A stretch of 64,000 nucleotides of DNA. It comes from Cyanidium caldarium. Taxonomy: Eukaryota; Rhodophyta; Bangiophyceae; Cyanidiales; Cyanidiaceae. The stretch lies in contig JANCYW010000003.1 in the NCBI GenBank assembly GCA_026184775.1, positions 1 through 64,000 of the forward strand, written 5' to 3'. The notes below the pieces were generated by a model. The model searched no databases and was not told where the DNA came from. It saw only the letters and a list, made by a program, of their open reading frames with translations. Every line of letters begins with the position of its first letter. Positions within the stretch are counted from its first letter, which is position 1. A program made the translations under genes and the position numbers. Shown one piece after another: positions 56,931 through 64,000 of the stretch.

Positions 56931-57494
56931 ATGCGCCCGACGGGGGGGCGTTGGGCGAGTCTGATGGGCACGCTGAAGGACTTTCTCGGCAGAGCAAGGG
57001 ATAAGACGCAGGCGGACAAGAACCGCGAGCTGTTCCGCTTGCAGATGGAGCACATGTCCCAGAGCGCATCGTTTACCACCGACGTGTACTTGAAGATGTT
57101 GCAGGATATGCGCAAAGCGAGCGGTTTGACGGGCACGCTCAAGGAGCAACTGCCGTGGGTGCAGAACAACCCGTTTCTGAAAGACTCCAAGCGGCAGGAG
57201 GAGCTCATCCTGGCGCTGACGCCCGAGCAGCGAGTACAGCTACAGCGGGCACAGCCGAAAGAATTGGACGCGTTGGCGGCCACCACCGGCAAGGACATCC
57301 AGGCGCTCACTTCGGTCTGGGGGCGTCTGCAACGACTGACCACGCTGCATCGATGGTTGCGACGGCGGGTGGCTCGCGGCTACGCTCTGCCGCGCGACGA
57401 GACGCAACTGGAGCTGTTTTACATGAACCCACACAGCGGCCGCCGACTGCCGCCCCTGCTGCCGCCGCACTTGCGAAAGAGGGCCACGAGGTGA
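56931..57494 (+). CDS. Stand-alone SRP54/Ffh M-domain-like protein
   Basis: A 187-residue protein that resembles the signal-sequence-binding M domain of SRP54/Ffh without the NG GTPase. FTTDVYLKMLQDMRKASGLT then LKEQLPW parallels the first M-domain helix and Leu-Pro finger loop of Ffh. RQEELILALTPEQRVQLQ parallels the helix ending in Met-Thr-x-x-Glu-Arg. ELDALAATTGKDIQALTSVW parallels the RNA-binding Arg-Ile-Ala-x-Gly-Ser-Gly region, but the basic SRP-RNA-binding residues are replaced, so RNA binding is doubtful. The C-terminus is basic with a Pro-rich end. The N-terminus (MRPTGGRWASLMG...) is mildly basic and could be a mitochondrial presequence. Function unknown. First ATG downstream of the divergent eIF2A promoter. 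Confidence 0.6.
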   Translation: MRPTGGRWASLMGTLKDFLGRARDKTQADKNRELFRLQMEHMSQSASFTTDVYLKMLQDMRKASGLTGTLKEQLPWVQNNPFLKDSKRQEELILALTPEQRVQLQRAQPKELDALAATTGKDIQALTSVWGRLQRLTTLHRWLRRRVARGYALPRDETQLELFYMNPHSGRRLPPLLPPHLRKRATR

Positions 57495-57528
57495 GGGGCT
57501 GCGCGGCCTACGCGGATGGCGCCGGCTC

Positions 57529-58623
57529 CTAGCGGCACGCTTTCGGTGTCGTCTCCGCGTATCGCCACGAGAGTGTCTGGCCACTCCAGAATGGCCGGAT
57601 ATCATCATCCGCCTCGATCCCCATCCCAATCACGGGCACGCTGGGCGGTACCGTCCACGGTTCGGGCCGCAACTCCACCACATCCTCGTTCAGGTCAACC
57701 TGGTAAAAGCGCGCGCCATTCACCGAGGCGAACGCCTCGAGCCGCTCCAACATGCCGGCGTCGGCAAACGCCTGTGCGTATAGCGACACGGCGGCAGGCG
57801 CCGTGAAGCAACCGGCGCTGCAACACTCGCTCTCCTTACGGGAACGCCGATGCGGTGCCGAGTCGGTGCCCAGGAAGAACTGGCCGCGATCGTCGTGACG
57901 GATGGCCTCCAGCAGCGCCTGTCGATCGCTCTCCCGTTTCAACACCGGCAGGCAGTAACAGTGCGGTCGCAAGCCGCCGGCGAACAGCGCATTGCGGTTA
58001 CACAGCAGATGATGGGCCGTCAGTGTCGCGCCCAGCCGCCCACTGCGCTCGCTGCGCACCCACTCGGCGGCGTACGCTGTGGTGACGTGCTCCAGCACGA
58101 TACGCAACTGCGGATATCGATGTCGCAGCGGTTGCAGCACCCGCTGCACAAACACGCGCTCGCGGTCGAACACGTCCACCTCCGCGTCGGTGACCTCGCC
58201 GTGCACGCAAAGCACCATATCCAATCGCTGCATCTCCTCCAGGGCAGGATAGAGGTGTTCCACCCGGGTCACGCCAGCGTCGGAGTGGGTGGTCGCACCG
58301 GCCGGATACCACTTGGCGGCCAGCACCAACCCGCTGGCCTGTGCCGCCCGGATGGTCTCTGCGGTGGTGCGATCGGTGAGGTAGAGCGTGAGCCAGGGAT
58401 GGAAGCGCCGCTGGGCGTCGGTGCGGGCCACGCCGGCCATCGCTCGGCGGATTTCCTGCGCGTAAGCTTCCGCGGCGGCCACCGTGGTGACGGGCGGCAC
58501 GATGTTGGGCATCACCAGCGCCCGCCCAAAGTGCTGCATGGTGAACGGAAGCACCGCCTCCAACACCTTGCCGGAGCGCCAGTGCACGTGCCAATCATCA
58601 GGTCGTCGAATGCGCAGGCTCAT
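57529..58623 (-). CDS. pyrC: Dihydroorotase, bacterial PyrC (class II) type
   Basis: A 364-residue enzyme of pyrimidine synthesis that cyclises carbamoyl-aspartate to dihydroorotate. Key sites: the metal-binding His pair in DDWHVHWRSG (Trp replaces the usual Leu in HxHLR), the substrate loop VMPNIVPPVTT, the bridging, normally carboxylated Lys in AAKWYPAGATTHSDAGV, metal ligands in CVHGEVTD and EHVTTAYA, and the catalytic Asp in FLGTDSAPH. KESECCSAGCF and FASVNGARFYQV also match PyrC. Such single-domain PyrC enzymes are used by plants and algae, unlike the animal CAD fusion. There is no clear transit peptide from this start. It ends 34 bp from the converging M-domain-like gene. Confidence 0.96.
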   Translation of the reverse strand: MSLRIRRPDDWHVHWRSGKVLEAVLPFTMQHFGRALVMPNIVPPVTTVAAAEAYAQEIRRAMAGVARTDAQRRFHPWLTLYLTDRTTAETIRAAQASGLVLAAKWYPAGATTHSDAGVTRVEHLYPALEEMQRLDMVLCVHGEVTDAEVDVFDRERVFVQRVLQPLRHRYPQLRIVLEHVTTAYAAEWVRSERSGRLGATLTAHHLLCNRNALFAGGLRPHCYCLPVLKRESDRQALLEAIRHDDRGQFFLGTDSAPHRRSRKESECCSAGCFTAPAAVSLYAQAFADAGMLERLEAFASVNGARFYQVDLNEDVVELRPEPWTVPPSVPVIGMGIEADDDIRPFWSGQTLSWRYAETTPKACR

Positions 58624-59054
58624 CTCAGGAGGTATATAGCGAGACCGGACGAACAGATCGGGAAGCAGGGGAAGACAGAATGAGGCAACTTGGCTGAGGC
58701 GAGCTCGTCGTGTCCGGTGAATAGCGTCTACCCGACTGACCGGGTCGCGATGAACGACCCCACCTCCCGCTCCGGCGTCTTCTCCGCAGCACTTTCAGCA
58801 CCAGCTCCCACCCTTCATACAGCGCCCTCACTGCCCCAGACACCCAGGCAACGCCGCATCAAGACTCTAACCGACCCTTTGCCTTCCTCTCTTGTGCTCT
58901 CCACCCACTCCCCCCGTCTCGCTCTCCGTAGAGTGCTCCACAGGGCCGTTGCCCCGCGTCCTGCCGCCGCCGGCCCGCTTTCTCACGGGCACGGTCTCGG
59001 TTTTGCAGCGGTGCTCGAGTTCGTGCTTGCTCCACTCGAGGCATCCTCTCGTTC
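58624..59054. other. Divergent intergenic region between PyrC and RPB4
   Basis: About 430 bp expected to hold both promoters. It has a CT-rich stretch (58870-58925) but no recognisable RNA gene or repeat. A frame of about 125 codons across it is low-complexity and not called. Confidence 0.45.
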
Positions 59055-59495
59055 ATGGATTGGATACCTCCGTTGAGTGAGGCGCAAGTGAATACCGAGG
59101 AGAATGCCGAGCAGTTGCAATTCGGGCCGGTGTTCTCGGACGCATCGGTCGCCGAACCGCTGTTGATCTGCGAGGTGGCGCAGGTGCTGAAGCAGAAGCG
59201 CGCTGAGGGGCCCGCGGAGGCCACCGCGGCCGCTGCGCTCGGGCCGGTGTTCGCTCAGGCAACCGAGTACGTCGAGCGGTTCGATGCGTTCAAGACGCCC
59301 GAAGCGGCCAAGGCGGTGCGGGCGCGACTGGAGCGACACTCCGAGCTGCACGCTTTTGAGCGGGCACAGCTGGCCAACCTGCTGCCGGAGACGGCCGCCG
59401 AGGCCAAGACGGTCATTCCCAGTTTGAAGGGCAAGATAGACGACGACGCGCTGAATGTCCTGTTGAGCGATCTGGCCGCGCTGGTGGAGTCGTGA
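59055..59495 (+). CDS. RPB4: RNA polymerase II subunit RPB4
   Basis: A 146-residue subunit that pairs with RPB7 to form the polymerase stalk. It aligns end to end with human POLR2D in pattern: ENAEQLQFGPVFSDAS, ICEVAQVLKQKR, ATEYVERFDAFKTPEAAKAV, HAFERAQLANLLPETAAEAK, VIPSLKGKIDDDALNVLLSD. Length is typical (POLR2D is 142 residues). The ATG at 59055 starts right before the conserved part. Converges on the HAD phosphatase with a 37-bp gap. Confidence 0.96.
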   Translation: MDWIPPLSEAQVNTEENAEQLQFGPVFSDASVAEPLLICEVAQVLKQKRAEGPAEATAAAALGPVFAQATEYVERFDAFKTPEAAKAVRARLERHSELHAFERAQLANLLPETAAEAKTVIPSLKGKIDDDALNVLLSDLAALVES

Positions 59496-59532
59496 GGATA
59501 CTGTCCGATGTGGTGGAGGAGGAGGAGGAGGT

Positions 59533-60297
59533 TTAGGGGCCTGCAGTTGACGACTTGCTGGGGAGTTCGGCGGAACCGTCGACCGCGCCATCCGCCTGAA
59601 TGTAGGGTGGCAATCCAAACCACTCCGGTCGCACGTCGACCAGACTCCCGAGCACCTTATCCGCCGCGGCATACGCGGTCACAGGCGTGTGCTCGTTGCG
59701 AACCGCGACGCAGGGCATGCCGGCGCGCTTGGCGCCCAACACACCGGCCGGCGCATCCTCAAACACCCATGTGCGCGCGGCCTCCAACGGCGTCGTTGTC
59801 CGCTGTTGCAGTCGCGCTAGTGCAGCTAAAAAAATATCGGGCGCCGGCTTGCCACGCTCCACATCATCGTTGCACACCACCAGCCCGTCGAACCGTCGGA
59901 AGAACTCGGCGTGCACCGCCAGCTTCCGCGCCCACATGGCGCGCGACGATGAGGTGGCGATCGCCTGCGGCACGCCCACCCGCTGCAAGTGATCCGACCA
60001 CCGACGAGCCCCCGGAAGCAGTCGCACCTGTGACAGCCGCTCACACAGAATGCGATCGCGCTCCTGCAGGTAGGCCTCCACGCTCACGCCCAGCCGATAC
60101 GTGTCGATAACCCGCCGCGCCGAGTCCACCGCGCTGGTGCCCAGCAGTTGCGGCGTCAGTTGCCGCACATCACCCGGCCGTTCCGCATACGCATCGACGA
60201 TCGCCTGCTCGGCCACGATGTATAGCGGCTCTGTGTCCAGCAGCACCCCATCCAGGTCAAATACGACCGCCTGCAAGGGAGATGAAGTGGTGTGCAT
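59533..60297 (-). CDS. HAD-family phosphatase, pseudouridine-5'-phosphatase (HDHD1/GS1)-like
   Basis: A 254-residue haloacid dehalogenase phosphatase. Motif I is FDLDGVLLDTE with the nucleophile Asp; motif II is IATSSSR; motif III is the Lys in RGKPAPDIFL; motif IV is VFEDAPAGVLGAKRAGM. The helical cap between motifs I and II (SARRVIDTYRLGVSVEAYLQ) and the C-terminal PEWFGLPPY follow human HDHD1 (pseudouridine-5'-phosphatase) and plant GPP/GS1 proteins closely, so the substrate is a small phosphate ester such as pseudouridine-5'-phosphate or glycerol-3-phosphate. The start at 60297 gives MHTTSSPLQAVVFDLDG; the frame is open upstream across the divergent promoter. Confidence 0.9.
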   Translation of the reverse strand: MHTTSSPLQAVVFDLDGVLLDTEPLYIVAEQAIVDAYAERPGDVRQLTPQLLGTSAVDSARRVIDTYRLGVSVEAYLQERDRILCERLSQVRLLPGARRWSDHLQRVGVPQAIATSSSRAMWARKLAVHAEFFRRFDGLVVCNDDVERGKPAPDIFLAALARLQQRTTTPLEAARTWVFEDAPAGVLGAKRAGMPCVAVRNEHTPVTAYAAADKVLGSLVDVRPEWFGLPPYIQADGAVDGSAELPSKSSTAGP

Positions 60298-60657
60298 GCA
60301 ACGCGAGCGCTCGCCACGGCCGCAAGTCGACGAAAGGCGAAATCGTTCGCTGCCGCCCGCGTCGGGTTGCGAAAGCGGTTGCGTGGAAGCAACCCTGAGG
60401 GACGGGCGCAAAACGTCAAGGGTGCGTGGTCCGAGTGGTGAAGGAGACGAGACGGGATCGTGTCGGTTGGCAGTGCGTCTCTGGATCGTGACGTAGTCGA
60501 AACTGGTTTCGGTGAGGAGGAGGAGTAGGAACGGGCGTTCGTTCCCGTCCACAGAGTGAACCGCGCGCGCGCGCCCTGCTCCCGATTGCTCTCGCCCTGC
60601 CACCACCTCGACCGCACCGCATTCTTCCCTCACTCAGCACGTCTCTCTCTGTCGTCT

Positions 60658-62556
60658 ATGTCAGTTCGGTGGTCCGCTTGCCGGCGACTGGCGTCCCGCT
60701 GCCTCAACGTGGTGCGAGGGCGGCGGATGTCGACCAAGGCCGAGCCGGCGTACCGGATCGTCGATCACCAGTACGACGCCGTGGTGCTCGGTGCCGGCGG
60801 TGCAGGTCTGCGCGCTGTTATCGGCTGTGCGGAAGCCGGACTGCGGACGGCTTGCGTGACCAAATTGTTCCCGACGCGCTCCCACACGGTGGCCGCGCAG
60901 GGCGGCATCAATGCGGCGCTGGGCAACATGACCGAGGACGACTGGCGCTGGCACATGTACGACACCGTGAAAGGTAGCGACTGGCTCGGTGACCAGGATG
61001 CCATCCACTACATGTGTCGGGAGGCGCCTCAAGCAGTCATCGAGCTGGAGCATTACGGTGTGCCGTTTTCGCGCACCGAGCAGGGCACCATCTACCAGCG
61101 GGCGTTCGGCGGGCAGAGCCTCAAGTTCGGCAAGGGCGGCCAGGCATACCGCTGTGCCGCGGCGGCCGATCGCACCGGCCACGCCGTGTTGCACACTCTG
61201 TATGGGCAGTCATTGAAGCACGACGTGGACTACTTTGTGGAGTACTTTGCGCTGGATCTTCTCATGGACGACGAGGGCGCCTGTCGCGGCCTGATGGCGC
61301 TGTGCCTGGAGGATGGCACCGTGCACCGCATTCGCTCGCACGCTGTGATTGTGTGCACTGGCGGGTACGGGCGGACGTACTTTTCGGCCACCTCGGCGCA
61401 CACCTGCACCGGCGACGGCAATGCCATGGCGGCGCGTGCCCACCTGCCGATGCAGGACATGGAGTTTGTGCAGTTTCATCCGACCGGCATTTACGGCGCC
61501 GGTTGCCTCATCACCGAGGGTTGCCGCGGCGAGGGCGGCGTGCTGCGCAATGCCAACGGCGAGCGCTTCATGGAGCGGTACGCGCCGACGGCGAAGGATC
61601 TGGCCAGCCGCGACGTGGTGTCCCGTGCCATGACTCTGGAGATCATGGAGGGGCGTGGCTGCGGCCCGATGAAAGACCACCTGTACCTGCATTTGGATCA
61701 TCTGCCGCCCGAGACGCTCAAGGAGCGTCTGCCCGGCATTATGGAGACGGCGCAGATTTTCGCCGGCGCAGACGTCACCAAAGATCCGATCCCGGTGCTG
61801 CCCACGGTGCACTACAACATGGGCGGCATCCCGACCAATTGGCGGGGCGAGGTGATACGGCCGACAGTGGACGATCCCGACGCCATCGTGCCGGGATTGC
61901 TGGCGGCGGGCGAGGCCGCCTGCGCCTCAGTGCACGGCGCCAACCGCTTGGGCGCCAACTCGCTGCTAGACATTGTGGTGTTCGGGCGCGCCTGTGCGCA
62001 CACCATCGCTGACACCGTGCGCCCGGGCGCACCGCACAAGCAGCTGCCGGCGGATGCTGGCGATCACGCCATCGCCAATATGGATCGGTTCCGGTGGGCC
62101 AACGGCTCCATCCGTACCGCCGAACTGCGTCTGCGCATGCAGAACATCATGCAGAAGCATGCGGCGGTGTTCCGCACCGCCAAGACGTTGCGCAGCGGCT
62201 GCGACCTGATCGACGAGGCATACCGCCAGTTGGCCGACGTGCGCGTCACCGACCGGTCGCTGGTGTGGAACACCGACCTGGTCGAGACGCTGGAACTGCA
62301 AAATCTGCTGCAAAACGCAGTGATGACCATCCACAGCGCCGAGGAGCGCACGGAATCGCGCGGAGCGCACGCCCGCGATGACTTTCCCAAACGCGACGAC
62401 GAGCACTGGATGAAGCACACGCTGGTGTCGATCAAACCGGACACCGAGCTACAGCCAGGGGAGAATCCGGTGCGCGTCAGCTACCGACCGGTGCATAACT
62501 GGAGTCTGGACGACGCGGAGCAGGCGGCATTCCCACCAGCGCAACGCGTATACTAA
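60658..62556 (+). CDS. SDHA: Succinate dehydrogenase flavoprotein subunit, mitochondrial
   Basis: A 632-residue FAD subunit of respiratory complex II. The Arg-rich N-terminus ([19 protein letters not shown]) is a typical mitochondrial presequence. The dinucleotide motif [17 protein letters not shown] is followed by [18 protein letters not shown], whose His76 is the covalent FAD attachment site. [20 protein letters not shown], with the substrate-binding His and Thr, RDVVSRAM, with the catalytic Arg, and [20 protein letters not shown] are intact. The C-terminus ends in the conserved KHTLVSI...YRPV block. The length matches other eukaryotic SDHAs. Divergent from the HAD phosphatase. Confidence 0.97.
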   Translation: MSVRWSACRRLASRCLNVVRGRRMSTKAEPAYRIVDHQYDAVVLGAGGAGLRAVIGCAEAGLRTACVTKLFPTRSHTVAAQGGINAALGNMTEDDWRWHMYDTVKGSDWLGDQDAIHYMCREAPQAVIELEHYGVPFSRTEQGTIYQRAFGGQSLKFGKGGQAYRCAAAADRTGHAVLHTLYGQSLKHDVDYFVEYFALDLLMDDEGACRGLMALCLEDGTVHRIRSHAVIVCTGGYGRTYFSATSAHTCTGDGNAMAARAHLPMQDMEFVQFHPTGIYGAGCLITEGCRGEGGVLRNANGERFMERYAPTAKDLASRDVVSRAMTLEIMEGRGCGPMKDHLYLHLDHLPPETLKERLPGIMETAQIFAGADVTKDPIPVLPTVHYNMGGIPTNWRGEVIRPTVDDPDAIVPGLLAAGEAACASVHGANRLGANSLLDIVVFGRACAHTIADTVRPGAPHKQLPADAGDHAIANMDRFRWANGSIRTAELRLRMQNIMQKHAAVFRTAKTLRSGCDLIDEAYRQLADVRVTDRSLVWNTDLVETLELQNLLQNAVMTIHSAEERTESRGAHARDDFPKRDDEHWMKHTLVSIKPDTELQPGENPVRVSYRPVHNWSLDDAEQAAFPPAQRVY

Positions 62557-63001
62557 GAGCGCACAGAATGAGTGAGTGAGTGAGTGAGTGAGTGAGTGAG
62601 CGTCTTGTAGGTGGCACGTCGATGATCGCCACAGAACACCCGGCACGCTTGCGCAGTGTCTTCAAACGTATACACGATACTATCAACACGCACGGAGATG
62701 TGTCTCGCCTGTTGTGCCTGCGAGCGCATGCCGTTTCGGGTTGTCGTCGCAGACCGAACCACACCCTGTGTCCCTTAGCGCGATTCCCTTATTGGTTGCC
62801 GATCCGACACACCCGACGCAACGCGGCATTCCGCCCACAAGAGGCGCGTGCGTGCGTGCGTGCGTGTGCGTGTGTGTGACCGGCGATTTCGGGATCGGCT
62901 GCGCAGCAGTGCGGCACTCGGTGGAGCGCACGCCTTCGTTCCGACCCGGCCGTGACTGTTCTCGGTCGACGAGGCCGTCAGCGCACTTACGGAGAGGGCG
63001 C
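62557..63001. other. Intergenic region with tetranucleotide repeats
   Basis: Holds (GAGT)8 at 62569-62600, only 13 bp after the SDHA stop, and a GCGT/GT run at 62855-62879. TCCCTTATTG lies at 62785-62794, about 210 bp before the next gene, and matches the motif upstream of COQ2. No gene or tRNA is seen. Confidence 0.6.
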
Positions 63002-64000
63002 ATGTCGCGGGATATCACCGGGCCCCGCTTGGACGCTGAACGGTCGGAGATGGCGACGGGACCGACAGTGTCGGGGACGCGGTCGATGGGCGCGCCGCCG
63101 GAAACCTCCGCCATCAGCCGCAGACCCCATCGGCCTGTCGGTGTGACCGACGCTGCCTTGCGCACGGTCACGGCGCAGCTGGCCGGCGTGCACGTGCACG
63201 AGCGACGACACAGTGGGAGCGATGTGGAGAGCGACGGGCGACAAACGCGGTATCCGGTGGAGCGATCGTTGCGACCGCCCATGTCGGAGACGCTGGAGCG
63301 GCTGCGCAAGAAGCGCGCCCAAATTGCCGCCCGCAGCGCCGCCGTGGCCAGCGCGCCGAGCTTTGAGGACGCGTGGGGCATCGACGACGAGTACCTTGGG
63401 GCGCAAGCGTTGCGCTTCCGGGAGTTGGTGGCCGAAGTGGCCTACCCGAATGCGGCCGCCGAGTACGAACGGCGTGCCAAGCTGGCCAAGCACTTGCAGC
63501 GCGTGGCCGACTCGCGATTTCGCGGCTGTCAAGCGCGGGTGTACGGCAGCACGGCCACGGGCGTGCTGTTGCGCGGTGGCGATCTGGATATCAATTTCGT
63601 GGCGCCGATGCCGCCACTGGAGGTGCTGCGCGCCGAGCGCCACGATGAGCGCTACTCGGAGGACGACTTTCGGCGCGATGTAGTGGGCGATCTGGGGCGT
63701 CTGCTGCGGCGTCGCCGGCATGAGTTCGAGAACGTCCAAATCATCGCACAGACGCGGGTGCCGCTGGTCAAGTTTCACGACCTTCGCAGCGACATCGAAG
63801 TGGACGTGCAGGTGAACAACTCGTTCGTGGCACGCAACACCGCACTGCTGCGAGCGTATGTGCGTTTCGACCCGCGGGTGCGCCCGCTGGCGATCTTTGT
63901 GAAACGATGGGCGGTGGCGCGCGACCTGAACGAGCCGTTCGCCGGCACGCTCAGCAGCTACTCGTATCTGATACTGCTGATTCAGTATCTGCAGCTGGTC
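63002..64000 (+). CDS. Non-canonical poly(A) polymerase / terminal uridylyltransferase (Cid1/Trf4 type), partial
   Basis: The gene runs off the right edge; 333 codons are visible from the ATG at 63002. The first 110 residues are disordered. The nucleotidyltransferase domain starts near 120 with an amphipathic helix, then the signature GSTATGVLLRGGDLDINF. The catalytic triad is Asp194, Asp196 and Asp268 (in DIEVDVQVNNSFV). ARNTALLRAYVRFDPRVRPL, FVKRWAVARDLN and GTLSSYSYLILLIQYLQ match the start of the PAP-associated domain of Cid1, TUT and TRF4 enzymes. These add A or U tails to RNA. The Gly-Gly in place of the usual Ser before Asp194 is a small deviation. Poly(A) versus poly(U) specificity depends on residues beyond the window. 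Confidence 0.9.
   Translation, partial: MSRDITGPRLDAERSEMATGPTVSGTRSMGAPPETSAISRRPHRPVGVTDAALRTVTAQLAGVHVHERRHSGSDVESDGRQTRYPVERSLRPPMSETLERLRKKRAQIAARSAAVASAPSFEDAWGIDDEYLGAQALRFRELVAEVAYPNAAAEYERRAKLAKHLQRVADSRFRGCQARVYGSTATGVLLRGGDLDINFVAPMPPLEVLRAERHDERYSEDDFRRDVVGDLGRLLRRRRHEFENVQIIAQTRVPLVKFHDLRSDIEVDVQVNNSFVARNTALLRAYVRFDPRVRPLAIFVKRWAVARDLNEPFAGTLSSYSYLILLIQYLQLV

Overview
The window begins at a chromosome end of a small, GC-rich, intron-poor nuclear genome. It belongs to a photosynthetic eukaryote, most likely a cyanidiophycean red alga (Cyanidium/Cyanidioschyzon relatives). Three things point there. The telomere strand reads as repeats of AATGGGGGGG, one G longer than the AATGGGGGG known from Cyanidioschyzon merolae. 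A gene at 46 kb encodes PsbQ', the 20 kDa extrinsic photosystem II protein of red algae, with a plastid plus twin-arginine leader. There is also a nuclear Ycf20-family plastid protein. None of the roughly 30 genes needs an intron to explain its family match. The species is inference.

Layout. 1-4743 is telomere and subtelomere: telomeric array, a five-copy 29-bp repeat, about 1.8 kb of C/A-rich sequence almost without G on the + strand, a satellite of 55-bp units with a variable number of 7-bp inserts, then about 2 kb with no supportable gene. 4744-13493 holds a Dsn1-like kinetochore protein, DP, a SIRT1-like sirtuin, an unknown zinc-site protein, a longin/roadblock-like protein, an uncertain small ORF, an ER DnaJ ending in HQEL, and an unknown. 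13576-23 kb: cytosolic malate dehydrogenase, Ycf20, a 1205-residue fusion (permuted papain fold + two cNMP-binding domains + EF-hand-like region + SLC25 carrier), a glycine-rich membrane protein, a sulfotransferase-like protein, Zim17. 23-26.4 kb: a heat-shock factor, a decayed coding remnant and gene-free sequence. 26.4-38 kb: a Tul1-type membrane RING E3, a Shewanella-like phosphatase, a DnaJ-type zinc-finger protein, a GATA factor and an iPLA2-gamma-like patatin phospholipase.

38.6-45.3 kb is one very large repetitive cell-surface protein gene: signal peptide, Cys-rich head, about 169 copies of a 27-bp unit encoding PTSRSPPPP, then two further repeat blocks. Its frame is interrupted by unit-length irregularities, so it is either decayed or imperfectly assembled. 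46-64 kb returns to dense housekeeping genes: PsbQ', kinesin-14, Efg1, Elf1, Wee1, COQ2, eIF2A, a stand-alone SRP54 M-domain-like protein, dihydroorotase, RPB4, a HAD phosphatase, SDHA and a non-canonical poly(A)/U polymerase cut by the right edge.

Genes alternate strands, and converging pairs often end within 0-40 bp of each other; one pair shares its stop codons. Divergent pairs share promoters of about 150-450 bp. No operon-like grouping by pathway is visible, although several neighbours concern cell division (Dsn1, DP, Wee1, kinesin-14).
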